The notes under the pieces were generated by a model. The model saw nothing but the letters and a program-made list of their open reading frames with translations. It did no database searches and was not told the DNA's origin. Of a stretch of DNA of 64,000 nt, positions 34,668-42,583 are shown piece after piece. A program made the translations under genes and the position numbers. Positions within the stretch are counted from its first letter, which is position 1; each line of letters starts with the position of its first letter. This stretch comes from JBQTII01 sp052388275 (lineage in GTDB: Bacteria > Actinomycetota > Actinomycetes > Sporichthyales > Sporichthyaceae), in contig JBQTII010000068.1 in the NCBI GenBank assembly GCA_052388275.1, positions 22,822 to 86,821 of the forward strand. The letters are read 5' to 3'.

Positions 34668-34925
34668 GTGATCCGATTCCCGGGCACTTCCTGGGACGAG
34701 ATCGAAGCACTCCCACAATCGGTCCGCTGGGGAGTGCAGCGTGCAATCTTTAGTTTGCTGGACGACCCCGTGCCAGTACTGGCCGAGCCGTTTCCGCAGG
34801 ACGCGCCTCTGCGGGGAGTTTATGAACTCCATCTCCCCGCCGACTACACCACGATCTGGTACGTCGTCAGCGAACACGACGGGCGAGAGGTCATCAGCAT
34901 CCAGCACGTGCGCCTCGAACACTGA
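34668..34925 (+). CDS. RelE/ParE-superfamily toxin-like protein
   Basis: 85 residues from GTG 34668 (TTG 34656 is possible). The pattern WDEIEALPQSVRWGVQRAIF, DAPLRGVYELHLPADYTTIW, VVSEHDGREVISIQHVRLEH fits the RelE/HigB-like fold: two helices followed by antiparallel strands. RelE-type toxins cleave mRNA at the ribosome or poison gyrase. It pairs with the preceding antitoxin-like gene. Its stop directly abuts the stop of the convergent hydrolase gene. Confidence 0.72.
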   Translation: MIRFPGTSWDEIEALPQSVRWGVQRAIFSLLDDPVPVLAEPFPQDAPLRGVYELHLPADYTTIWYVVSEHDGREVISIQHVRLEH

Positions 34926-35008
34926 TCAGCCGACGGCCGCCTCGATGGCAGCCACCACCCGCTGCGGGTCGGTGATGTGCGGGGAGTGCCCGCAGTCCCA
35001 GCGCTCGG
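34875..35008 (+). repeat. Direct repeat, right copy (intact toxin and hydrolase 3' ends)
   Basis: 134 bases matching 34291-34423. Here the sequence lies within intact genes: the last 17 codons of the toxin and the last 27 codons of the hydrolase. It contains the shared TGATCA where both stops meet. Confidence 0.85.
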
Positions 35009-35663
35009 TGTGCCAACTCGGGTCGGCCTCGACCTTGCTGATCGTGGGTTCGCCGTGCGCGATCTGGAACTGCTCGCAGCGCAGGTAAATTTTGGTCGCC
35101 ACCTTCTCCCAGGCGCCGGTGAGGTGGATGGGGTCGACGAAGGCGGCGAGGGGGTGATCGGTCATGCGGCGGTTGAACCAGGCTTGATCGGCGGGGTCCT
35201 CGATGCCGAACCCGGCGGCGTCGAACGGAGGCCCGGCGGGGACCCGCCAGCCCTCGCCCCGATCGGCAGCCTGGGACCGGAACAGCTCCGGCACACCCTG
35301 GCTATCGCCCATGAAGTCGAACATTGACTGACCGGACTCGGGCAGCGAGGCGTCGAGGTAGACCAGCGCAGCGATCTGGTCGCTCACGCGATCGGCGACG
35401 GCGGTGATCACTGTGCCGCCCGCGCTGTGCCCGACGAGGACCACCTCGCGCAACTCCTCGGCCTCGATGATGCCCACGACGTCCTGCACGTGTGTGGCGA
35501 AGCTGATGTCCGGCGAGAGCAGGTGCGCCCGGTCGCCCAGGCCGGACAGCGACGGGCTGAACACGCGCCAACCCTTCGCGTGCAGCGGGGCGGCCACGCG
35601 CGCCCAGCACCAGCCACCCTCGAAACCGCCATGCACCAGGACTGCGGTCTTCGGCGAGCTCAT
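34926..35663 (-). CDS. Alpha/beta hydrolase
   Basis: 245 residues. AVLVHGGFEGGWCWARVAAP (oxyanion region), nucleophile elbow VGHSAGGTVI (Ser about 99) and the His of CGHSPHITDP near the C-terminus are present. The fold resembles the esterase/hydroxynitrile-lyase-like group (methylesterase type). Its ATG is the last codon region of a 27-codon bridge ORF (ATGA overlap) and lies in a hairpin arm. It is downstream of the P450 on the same strand and probably cotranscribed. Confidence 0.88.
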   Translation of the reverse strand: MSSPKTAVLVHGGFEGGWCWARVAAPLHAKGWRVFSPSLSGLGDRAHLLSPDISFATHVQDVVGIIEAEELREVVLVGHSAGGTVITAVADRVSDQIAALVYLDASLPESGQSMFDFMGDSQGVPELFRSQAADRGEGWRVPAGPPFDAAGFGIEDPADQAWFNRRMTDHPLAAFVDPIHLTGAWEKVATKIYLRCEQFQIAHGEPTISKVEADPSWHTERWDCGHSPHITDPQRVVAAIEAAVG

Positions 35664-35743
35664 TGGGTGACCTCGCTAGCGCTCGGCCACCCAATGAGCG
35701 AACGCTGCAGCGTCTTAGTGATTCGCTCGCTGCGCTCGCTCAT
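35660..35743 (-). CDS. 27-codon bridge ORF between P450 and hydrolase
   Basis: From ATG 35743, overlapping the P450 stop (ATGA), to a TGA that overlaps the hydrolase ATG (ATGA). It encodes SERSERITKTLQRSLIGWPS and a short tail. Both ends are perfectly coupled, so ribosomes can pass from the P450 to the hydrolase through it. The DNA forms hairpins: CATTGGGTG/CACCCAATG at 35661-35669 and 35688-35696, and ATGAGCGA/TCGCTCAT at 35694 and 35736. A coupling leader rather than a functional peptide is likely. Confidence 0.45.
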   Translation of the reverse strand: MSERSERITKTLQRSLIGWPSASEVTQ

Positions 35744-36951
35744 ACCGAGACCTCCGTGGTCGAGGCGGCCCGGCTGCGCCGGCCGGCGGTGAAGGTGAGC
35801 GGCAGCCGGACCATGTGCCGGGTCAGGCCGGTGACGTACTCGGGGGTGAAACCGTCGGCGACGGTGAACTCCGGGATCCGGGTCAGGAACTGGTCGTAGC
35901 CGACGTTGATCGCCACCCGGGCCAGGGGCTGCCCGATGCAGCGGTGCACTCCCGATCCGAAGGCGAGGTGTTTGACCGAACGCCGGGTGATGTCGACCTC
36001 GTCCGGGCGCTCGCACACCGCCGGGTCACGGCTGGCGGCGCCGTAGGAGAGCAGCAGCCACTCCCCGGCGGCGATCTTGCGCCCGCCGATCTCGGTGTCC
36101 GCCCTGACGTGGCGGGCCATGTTGGGCACGCCGGTGTAGTGGCGCAGGAACTCCTCCACCGCCTTGGTCAGCCGGCTTCGATCCGCCACCAGGAGTTTGA
36201 GCTGATCCGGGTGGGTCGCGAGATGGTGCAGCCCCCCGGAGAAGGCGAACCCGGTCGTCCCGACCCCGCCGACGGTGAGCTGGCACAGGGTGCCGACCTT
36301 GTTCTCCCACGCGTAGTCGGGGTGATCGATGGCGAGCAGCGCATCGATGATGTCCCCGCGCGGCGGCTCCTGCTGACGTTGCGTCAGATACGCCTCGACG
36401 TGCAGGAAGCCGTTGGCGAAGCCCTGGGCCCGCTGCTCACCGGGCAGGTTGAAGTTGAAGCAGGTCAGCAGGTAGGGCATGTCGGCGGGGTCCATGCCGG
36501 CGATCAGGGTCGAGAAGACGTACTGCGGCACCGGCTCGGCGAACTGGGTGACAACCTCCACCTCACCGGTTTCGATGAAGGAGTCGATGAGCTGATCGGC
36601 GTACGCGCGGACCTTGTCCTCCAGGGCGGGCATGACCCGCGGGGACAGGAACGGGTCCAACGTCTCGCGCAGCACCTTCTGCAGCGGCGGGTCCGCTTCG
36701 GCCGGGAAGAACAACGGCAGCCCGTCCGGGCGGTTGATCTGGAACCCGTCGGCGGAGGAGTAGGTCTGCCAGTCCTTGGCGACGTGCACGACGTCGTCGT
36801 AGCTGTTGATCACCCAGTAACCGGTGCCGACCTCACTGCGCGCGACCGGGCAGCGGGCGTGCAGGTCCGGGATCACCTCGTCCCAGCGAGCCGAGAGCTC
36901 CGGGTCGTCAAGGTCGTAGTCCGTGGCGTAGTCGCGAGCGAAATCGGTCAT
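35740..36951 (-). CDS. Cytochrome P450
   Basis: 403 residues from ATG 36951 (a TTG two codons upstream is less likely). Heme loop FGSGVHRCIG, helix K EEFLR and helix I VGGVGTTGFAF are seen, the last without the usual acid. It is a close paralogue of the P450 at 10117. A regulon box lies at 36971-36981 in the promoter region. The first codons and promoter are duplicated at 38402-38458, on the far side of the DUF4143 ATPase gene. Confidence 0.92.
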   Translation of the reverse strand: MTDFARDYATDYDLDDPELSARWDEVIPDLHARCPVARSEVGTGYWVINSYDDVVHVAKDWQTYSSADGFQINRPDGLPLFFPAEADPPLQKVLRETLDPFLSPRVMPALEDKVRAYADQLIDSFIETGEVEVVTQFAEPVPQYVFSTLIAGMDPADMPYLLTCFNFNLPGEQRAQGFANGFLHVEAYLTQRQQEPPRGDIIDALLAIDHPDYAWENKVGTLCQLTVGGVGTTGFAFSGGLHHLATHPDQLKLLVADRSRLTKAVEEFLRHYTGVPNMARHVRADTEIGGRKIAAGEWLLLSYGAASRDPAVCERPDEVDITRRSVKHLAFGSGVHRCIGQPLARVAINVGYDQFLTRIPEFTVADGFTPEYVTGLTRHMVRLPLTFTAGRRSRAASTTEVSV

Positions 36952-36991
36952 GGCCAAAGCCTATGTATCTAGGGTTATCATGGCTATAGTC
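36936..36991 (+). repeat. Direct repeat, left copy (P450 5' end plus promoter)
   Basis: 56 bases that match 38402-38458 with about seven differences and one indel. It includes the first five codons of the P450 (reverse strand) and its promoter. The repeats flank the DUF4143 ATPase gene. Confidence 0.85.
36971..36981 (-). promoter_or_regulatory. Catabolic-regulon box before P450 (site 3)
   Basis: On the minus strand reads ATGATAACCCT followed by AGATACATAG. It is located 20-30 bases before the P450 start and matches the box at 38438-38448. Confidence 0.6.
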
Positions 36992-37136
36992 CCGCTCGCG
37001 AGCTGAGCAGACGTTCGGGGGCCGGAATGATCTCGGCCCCGTTCGTAGGCCGCCGAGGGTGGCCGGCCGATGGCGTGGCATAAACTGAACGACGAGCTGG
37101 CAAACATGGATCAGAGCCTCGTCAGAACTGGATTTG

Positions 37137-38393
37137 ATGTACGGTGCTGCAGTGTCCGAACTCGTCCGCCGCGCGCAACCGGTAGCGGCCGAGCTGCTGA
37201 CCGGCTTCCGTGCGCTGGTGGTGAATGGGCCTAGACAGGCCGGCAAGAGCACCCTTGTGCGACACCTGCAGGTGGGCCGAGGCGACGTGGCCAACCTCGA
37301 CGAGCCGTCCCTGTTGGACCTCGCACGTAACGACCCGGTGCAGTTCGTGGAGCGATTGCCGCCAGGGTCCGCCATCGACGAGTTCCAACGAGCCGGGGAT
37401 CCGTTACTGCTCGCCGTCAAGGCACGACTCGACGTCGACCGAACGCCGGGTCAGTTCGTGCTCGCGGGCTCTACTCAGTTCCTGAGTACCCGCAGTGTCT
37501 CCGAATCGCTCACCGGGCGGGTCGGACTCATCGAGCTGTGGCCGCTGTCCGCCGGGGAGCTGCGCGGGACCTCGGACGGCTTCCTGGAGGCAGTGTTCGC
37601 CGGTGCCGCCTTGGACCTGCAGGCCGAGCGGATGACGCGCGCCGAGTACGCCCGGGCCGTTGCCGTCGGCGGCTTCCCCGAACTTGCGCTCGGCCCGGGT
37701 ACCTCCCGTTTCCGGTCGACCTGGTGCGAGGCGTACCTGCAGACGGTCACGGCGGTGGCGAACCTGGCCGGGGTGGCACCGGTAAGACGACCGAACGCGA
37801 TCCTGCCGCTGCTCAGCCAGCTCGCCGCTCGTAGCGGCGGCGAGTTCGTTCCCGCCGATCTCGCCCGCGATGTGCTGCTCGATCCCGCGACCGTCCGCGA
37901 CTACGTCGACGTCCTGCGCACCCTTTATCTCGTGCGTCTGCTGCCGGCGTGGAGCACCAGCCATACCGGCCGGGCTAAACGGCGCAGCGTGGCGCACCTG
38001 GTCGACACCGCCTTGGCCGCACATCTGCTCGATGCCCACGCCGACGACCTCGTCGATCCGACCTCGACCTGGCTCGGGCCGTTGCTGGAGTCCTACGTCG
38101 TCAACGAGGTCGCCAAGCAGGCGAGCTGGGTGCAGCGCCCGGTACGGCTCAGCCATTACCGCGATCGTGATCAACGCGAAGTCGACCTGATCCTTGAGCG
38201 TGGGCGTCAGGTGGTGGGGATCGAGGTCAAGGCGAACTCGACGCCGGTGAGCGCTCACGCGAAGCATCTGGCCTTCCTGCGCGACCGGTTGGGGGATCGG
38301 TTCGTCGCGGGGATCGTGCTGCACACCGGCACGCATCGGCTGGCGTTAGGAGACCGTCTCGCCGCTCTCCCGGTGTCCGCGCTCTGGACGTGA
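37137..38393 (+). CDS. AAA ATPase with DUF4143 (C-terminal nuclease-like) domain
   Basis: 418 residues from ATG 37137. Walker A is VVNGPRQAGKSTLVRHL, then IDEFQRAGDPLL acts as Walker B, and LAGSTQFLSTRSVSESLTGR is the sensor region. The C-terminal DUF4143 region has LDPATVRDYVDVLRTLYLV (winged helix) and YRDRDQREVDLILERG with VGIEVKA, a PD-(D/E)XK-like pattern. The whole gene lies between the two copies of the P450 promoter repeat, so it was probably inserted. Such ATPases spread horizontally; their role is unsettled. Confidence 0.88.
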   Translation: MYGAAVSELVRRAQPVAAELLTGFRALVVNGPRQAGKSTLVRHLQVGRGDVANLDEPSLLDLARNDPVQFVERLPPGSAIDEFQRAGDPLLLAVKARLDVDRTPGQFVLAGSTQFLSTRSVSESLTGRVGLIELWPLSAGELRGTSDGFLEAVFAGAALDLQAERMTRAEYARAVAVGGFPELALGPGTSRFRSTWCEAYLQTVTAVANLAGVAPVRRPNAILPLLSQLAARSGGEFVPADLARDVLLDPATVRDYVDVLRTLYLVRLLPAWSTSHTGRAKRRSVAHLVDTALAAHLLDAHADDLVDPTSTWLGPLLESYVVNEVAKQASWVQRPVRLSHYRDRDQREVDLILERGRQVVGIEVKANSTPVSAHAKHLAFLRDRLGDRFVAGIVLHTGTHRLALGDRLAALPVSALWT

Positions 38394-38401
38394 CGCGTGC
38401 C

Positions 38402-38458
38402 GAGCGAAATCGGTTATGACCAAGGGGCTATGTATCTAGGGTCATCATAGCTATAGTC
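38402..38458 (+). repeat. Direct repeat, right copy (decayed P450 5' end plus promoter)
   Basis: 57 bases matching 36936-36991. The P450 start is mutated (ATG to ATA on the reverse strand), so this copy no longer starts a P450. It now supplies the promoter of the downstream SDR gene. Confidence 0.85.
38438..38448 (-). promoter_or_regulatory. Catabolic-regulon box before SDR (site 4)
   Basis: On the minus strand ATGATGACCCT followed by AGATACATAG. The plus strand has CATAGCTATAGT just after it, with TATAGT (38453-38458) as a possible -10 for the SDR gene. Confidence 0.6.
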
Positions 38459-38560
38459 TCCGCCCAGAGAATGTCGCGGATCGACTCGCCACCTCGGCAC
38501 GCGATCGACGGCGGCCGGACCGGGTCGTCGATCCTGCACACACGGACTCAGGGAGCAGAT

Positions 38561-39391
38561 ATGGGCCGGGTATCGGGCAAGGTCGCGTTCATCACCGGGG
38601 CGGCCCGGGGGCAAGGTCGGGCGCACGCGTTGCGGCTCGCCGAAGAAGGCGCGGACATCATCGCCGTCGACCTGTGCGGGCAGGTAGACGGCGTCCCCTA
38701 CCAGATGGGCACCGCCGAGGATCTGGCTCAGACGGCCAAGGAGGTCGAGGCGTTCGACCGGCGCATCGTGACCGCGGCGGCAGATGTCCGTGACCTGTCC
38801 GCGATGGCGGCGGCGGTCGAGGCGGGGGTTGCCGAGCTGGGTCCGATCGACATCGTGGTCGCCAACGCCGGAATCTTCACCACGGCGCTCACCGCGGACA
38901 TGTCGAGCAAGATGTGGCAGGACATGATCGATGTCAACCTGACCGGGGTCTGGACGGTCGTGCGGGCCGCGCTGCCGGGCATGATCGAACGCGGCGCCGG
39001 CGGTTCGCTGGTGCTGATCAGCTCGACCGCCGGAATCAAGGGCTTCCCCGCGCTGGCGCACTACACAGCGGCCAAGCACGGTGTCGTCGGGTTGATGAAG
39101 GCGCTCGCGGGCGAGGTCGGCCCGCACCGCATCCGCGTCAACACGATCCACCCCAGTGCGGTTGACACCAAGATGATCATGAACGAGACGATGTACAAGC
39201 TGTTCCTCCCGCATCTGGACAATCCCGGTCGCCAGGAGTACGGCGAGATCTTCCAGACGTTGCACCTGCTGCCGGAGCGCTGGGTGCAGCCGCGGGACAT
39301 CTCCAACGCCGTGCTGTTCCTGGCCTCGGACGAGGCGCAGTTCATCACCGGCCAGCAGCTCAAGATCGACCTGGGCTTCTGTGAGAAGTGA
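38561..39391 (+). CDS. Mycofactocin-coupled SDR family oxidoreductase
   Basis: 276 residues from ATG 38561 (GGGAGCAG before it). VAFITGAARGQGRAHALRLA is the dinucleotide motif typical of mycofactocin-linked SDRs, with NAG at IVVANAGIFTT, catalytic Ser in LVLISSTAG and YTAAKHG (Tyr/Lys). The insert AVDLCGQVDGVPYQMGTAED is also typical of that group. These enzymes keep a tightly bound NAD and need mycofactocin as electron acceptor. No mft genes are in the window. It likely oxidises an alcohol formed by a P450. Confidence 0.9.
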   Translation: MGRVSGKVAFITGAARGQGRAHALRLAEEGADIIAVDLCGQVDGVPYQMGTAEDLAQTAKEVEAFDRRIVTAAADVRDLSAMAAAVEAGVAELGPIDIVVANAGIFTTALTADMSSKMWQDMIDVNLTGVWTVVRAALPGMIERGAGGSLVLISSTAGIKGFPALAHYTAAKHGVVGLMKALAGEVGPHRIRVNTIHPSAVDTKMIMNETMYKLFLPHLDNPGRQEYGEIFQTLHLLPERWVQPRDISNAVLFLASDEAQFITGQQLKIDLGFCEK

Positions 39392-39410
39392 TCCCGGCGG
39401 GGAGCATGGT

Positions 39411-40316
39411 GTGGAGCTGACCTTGCGTGAGGTCCGGGATCGGATCGCGGCCCAGATCGTCGGTCGCCGTCACGAACTGAACCTGACGCTGGCTGCGGTC
39501 GCCGCCGGGCGCGACATCGTGCTTGAGGGGCCACCGGGAACCTCGAAGAGCACGCTGGTGCGCGCCATCACCCGCGAGTGGGGCATCCCCATGCTGTTCG
39601 TGGAGGGCAACGCCGACCTGACCCCGGCCAAGATCGTCGGCCATCACAGCCCGGCGCGAGTGCTGCGTGATGACTACAACGCCTCGACCTTCGTGGACGG
39701 CCCGCTGCTGGAGGCAATGCGCGCGGGCGGGTTCCTCTACGTCGAGGAACTCAACCGCGCCCCGGAGGACACCCTCAACACGCTGCTCACCGCGATGGCC
39801 GAGCGGGCGATCGCCGTGCCGCGGGTCGGCACGGTCATCGCCGCACCGACCTTCCGGATCATCGCATCGATGAACCCTTACGACAACGTCGGCACGACCC
39901 GGCTCTCGGCGTCGATCCACGACCGCTTCTGCCGGCTGTCGGTGGACTATCAGGACGAGGAGGCCGAGCGCGCGATCGTCGCGCTCCGGGCGCCGTTGGC
40001 GGATCTGGACCCCGAGCGCCGCACCCGGCTGCTCGCCGACTGCGTGGCGCTGACCCGCGCGACCCGCAGACACCCCGACATCCGCCAGGGCAGCAGCGTG
40101 CGCGGCGCCATCGACCTCGCGCTGATCACCGCGCGGCTAACGGAACTGGCCGACGGCGACGATCAGTACGCCGAGACCGTCTATTCCGCGATGACGGTCG
40201 CGCTCTCCGGCCGGATCCACGTCGACGACGTCGCCGGGACGACTCCGGAGGCCATCCTGCGAGAGATCTGGCAGGACCACTTCATCCTCAATCCCGCGAT
40301 CGCCAAGCCGGGTTGA
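39411..40316 (+). CDS. MoxR-family AAA ATPase
   Basis: 301 residues from GTG 39411 (GTG 39381 would overlap the SDR). Walker A is LEGPPGTSKSTLVRAI, Walker B is GGFLYVEELNRAPEDTLNTL and sensor 1 is FRIIASMNPYDN. Here the usual Lys-Thr after PGTGK is PGTSKST. MoxR ATPases act with VWA proteins as metal-cofactor insertion or protein-maturation chaperones; the next gene is a VWA protein, as in CoxD/CoxE pairs. No matching large dehydrogenase is next to it. Confidence 0.9.
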   Translation: MELTLREVRDRIAAQIVGRRHELNLTLAAVAAGRDIVLEGPPGTSKSTLVRAITREWGIPMLFVEGNADLTPAKIVGHHSPARVLRDDYNASTFVDGPLLEAMRAGGFLYVEELNRAPEDTLNTLLTAMAERAIAVPRVGTVIAAPTFRIIASMNPYDNVGTTRLSASIHDRFCRLSVDYQDEEAERAIVALRAPLADLDPERRTRLLADCVALTRATRRHPDIRQGSSVRGAIDLALITARLTELADGDDQYAETVYSAMTVALSGRIHVDDVAGTTPEAILREIWQDHFILNPAIAKPG

Positions 40317-40421
40317 AGATCACTGGTCACGGACGGCCCCGTTCGCGCCGACCGGCGCCCCGGCCCGCGCATCCCCCTGGCGCCACTACGCCGTAGGCCC
40401 AAGACTCTCGACGCGCAGCCC

Positions 40422-41288
40422 GTGCTGCACCGCGGGGATCGCCCGGGTACCCCCGCGACCCCCGGTGGTGCGGGCGAGGGGAAACTTCCTGCGCGTGCCG
40501 GTTCCGCGCCAGGTTTCACCGACGAGGCCGGCGCGATCGAGGCGGCCCCGGCCGGCGCTGCGCCCGATCCCGCGCTGCTGGCCCGGGCCCGCGAGATCGC
40601 GGCCCGGCTCTCGCTGCCCCGACCGCCGCGCCAGGCCGCTGCGCGCCGCGGATCGGGAGAGCTGATGAGCGTTCCGTGGCGAGGCAGCGGCGACGAGATC
40701 GACCTGGACGCCTGCGCGGAGACCCTGCTTGGGAACCCTCGCCCCCGCGACGAGGACATCGTCGTACGCGAGTACGTGCGCCACCGGCGCACCGTCGTCC
40801 TACTGGTCGACGTCTCCGGGTCGATGCGCGGGGAACGAATCCGCACCGCGGCCGCCACCGTCGGGGCGTTGGCGGGGGAGTTGGCCAACGAGCGCCTCGC
40901 CGTCGTCGCGTTTGGTTCCGATGCCACGGTACTCGCGCGCTTCGGCGACCCGATCGAGGCGCCCCAGCTGGTCAGCGCGCTGCTGCGCATCCCCGCCCGC
41001 GGCCTGACCAACGTGGAATTCCCGCTGCGAGTCGCCCACGATCAGCTCGCCCGCAGTCCGCTGCGTGAATCGCGGGTGCTGCTGCTCTCGGACTGCGTCC
41101 ACAACGCCGGGCCCGACCCGCGCCACGCGGCGAGCGCCTTGGCCCGCTTGGACGTCCTGGTCGACACCAGCGACGAACACGACCTCGACCTCGCCCGCGA
41201 TCTTGCGCGCCTGGGGCACGGCCGCGTAGCCCCCGTGGCCTCCTACCGCGCCGTCGCGCCGGCGATCAGCCGCTTCTTCGCGAGCTGA
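40422..41288 (+). CDS. VWA domain protein (CoxE-like)
   Basis: 288 residues from GTG 40422, weakly supported start. The MIDAS motif DVSGSMRGERIRTAA (DxSxS) and later TNVEFPLRVAHDQL and VLLLSDCVHN define a von Willebrand A domain. The N-terminal 70 residues are Pro/Ala-rich and look disordered, and the helical domain typical of CoxE is short or absent. It follows the MoxR gene and probably works with it as a maturation or remodelling pair. Confidence 0.82.
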   Translation: MLHRGDRPGTPATPGGAGEGKLPARAGSAPGFTDEAGAIEAAPAGAAPDPALLARAREIAARLSLPRPPRQAAARRGSGELMSVPWRGSGDEIDLDACAETLLGNPRPRDEDIVVREYVRHRRTVVLLVDVSGSMRGERIRTAAATVGALAGELANERLAVVAFGSDATVLARFGDPIEAPQLVSALLRIPARGLTNVEFPLRVAHDQLARSPLRESRVLLLSDCVHNAGPDPRHAASALARLDVLVDTSDEHDLDLARDLARLGHGRVAPVASYRAVAPAISRFFAS

Positions 41289-41419
41289 GGCGCGTAATGG
41301 TCGCGATGTGCCCGTCTACGTCGTAGCGCAAATCGTTCAGAAGGAGTCCTGTGGTCGCGGGTGTCCGGGCTCACGGCGGGCCGACACGAGGGGGCTGTCG
41401 CTTGCGGTCACTCATGAAT

Positions 41420-41433
41420 ATGATGACCATCAT
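41420..41433 (+). promoter_or_regulatory. Catabolic-regulon box at acyl-CoA dehydrogenase start (site 5)
   Basis: ATGATG-AC-CATCAT is a perfect 6-bp inverted repeat with a 2-bp centre, and contains ATGATGACCAT. It lies immediately before the chosen start codon and could block initiation when bound. Confidence 0.5.
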
Positions 41434-41434
41434 T

Positions 41435-42583
41435 ATGGCGACTCAGTCCCCGATCGCGGCGGTCTCCGGAACAGCCGTTCGGGCATCGGTCGAGGTCCGC
41501 TCCGAGGTTCGGGCATTCCTTGCGCAATGGCAGGCCGAGCGCGCGTTCCCGGCTCGCTGCGATGCGTGGTCCCGCTACCCGGACCTCGACTTCAGCCGGG
41601 CCCTCGGGGCCCGCGGCCTGATCGGCATTACCTGGCCCGAACCCTTCGGCCGTGGCGCGTCCTACGTCGCCCGGTTGGCGATGACGGAGGAACTGTTGCG
41701 CGCCGGTGCGCCGGTCGCGGCGCACTGGATCGCCGACCGTCAGATCGGCCCGGCGATCCTGCGCCACGGCACCCCCGAACTTCAGGCTGAACTGATGCCG
41801 CGGATCGCCGCGGCAGACGCGCTGTTCTGCCTGGGGATGAGCGAACCCGACGCCGGGTCCGACCTCGCGGCCGTGCGCACCCGAGCCGTTCGGGACGGCG
41901 ATGCCTACCGCCTGACGGGCCGCAAGATCTGGACGACCGGCGCGCACTTCGCCACCCACATCTACGTCCTGGCGCGGACCACGCCGGCGGACCAGGTCAG
42001 CCGCCGTCATGAGGGGCTCTCGGAGTTCGTGGTGGACATGGACTCCCCCGGCATCGAGGTCAGCCCGATCGTCGACATGGCTGGGCATCACCACTTCAAT
42101 GAGGTCACCCTCGACGACGTGGTGGTGCCGGCGGGGCGCCTGCTCGGCACCGAGGGGCAGGGGTGGGCGCAGGTGACTGGCCAGCTCGCCTTCGAACGCG
42201 GCGGCCCGGAACGGGTCCTGTCCACCTATCCGTTGCTGCGCCGGGCCATGGCGGCGCCGGCCGTGGCGCAGGACGCGGCCCTGACCGGGCGCCTGGGTGA
42301 GCTGGTCGCCCGCCTGGCGGTGCTGCGCCGGCTGTGCTTCGAGATCGCCCGCGCCATGGACGCCGGCAAGGTCCCGATCCAGGACGCGGCCACCTGCAAG
42401 TACCTCGGCAACCGCTTCGAGCTCGACGTCATCGAGTTCGCCCGGGCGGTGCTCGCCGCCGGCGCCGAGGAACTGCGCGCGGCCACCGAGGACGCCCTGC
42501 TCGCCTCCCCGGGCTTCGGGATCCGCGGCGGCGCGGCCGAGGTCTTGCTCTCGATGATCACCCGGGCGGAGCTGAGCTCATGA
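41435..42583 (+). CDS. Acyl-CoA dehydrogenase
   Basis: 382 residues from ATG 41435; in-frame ATGs at 41414, 41420 and 41423 are alternatives, as no clear ribosome binding site is seen. Family motifs: LGMSEPDAGSDLAAVRTRAV (FAD/substrate contact), TGRKIWTTGAHFATHIYVLA, FNEVTLDDVVVPAGRLLGTE. The C-terminal CKYLGNRFELDVIEFARAVL and GFGIRGGAAEVLLSMI lack the common YEGTSEIQ form. It overlaps the next dehydrogenase gene by four bases; the two probably form a heteromeric enzyme like the ChsE pairs. Confidence 0.9.
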   Translation: MATQSPIAAVSGTAVRASVEVRSEVRAFLAQWQAERAFPARCDAWSRYPDLDFSRALGARGLIGITWPEPFGRGASYVARLAMTEELLRAGAPVAAHWIADRQIGPAILRHGTPELQAELMPRIAAADALFCLGMSEPDAGSDLAAVRTRAVRDGDAYRLTGRKIWTTGAHFATHIYVLARTTPADQVSRRHEGLSEFVVDMDSPGIEVSPIVDMAGHHHFNEVTLDDVVVPAGRLLGTEGQGWAQVTGQLAFERGGPERVLSTYPLLRRAMAAPAVAQDAALTGRLGELVARLAVLRRLCFEIARAMDAGKVPIQDAATCKYLGNRFELDVIEFARAVLAAGAEELRAATEDALLASPGFGIRGGAAEVLLSMITRAELSS

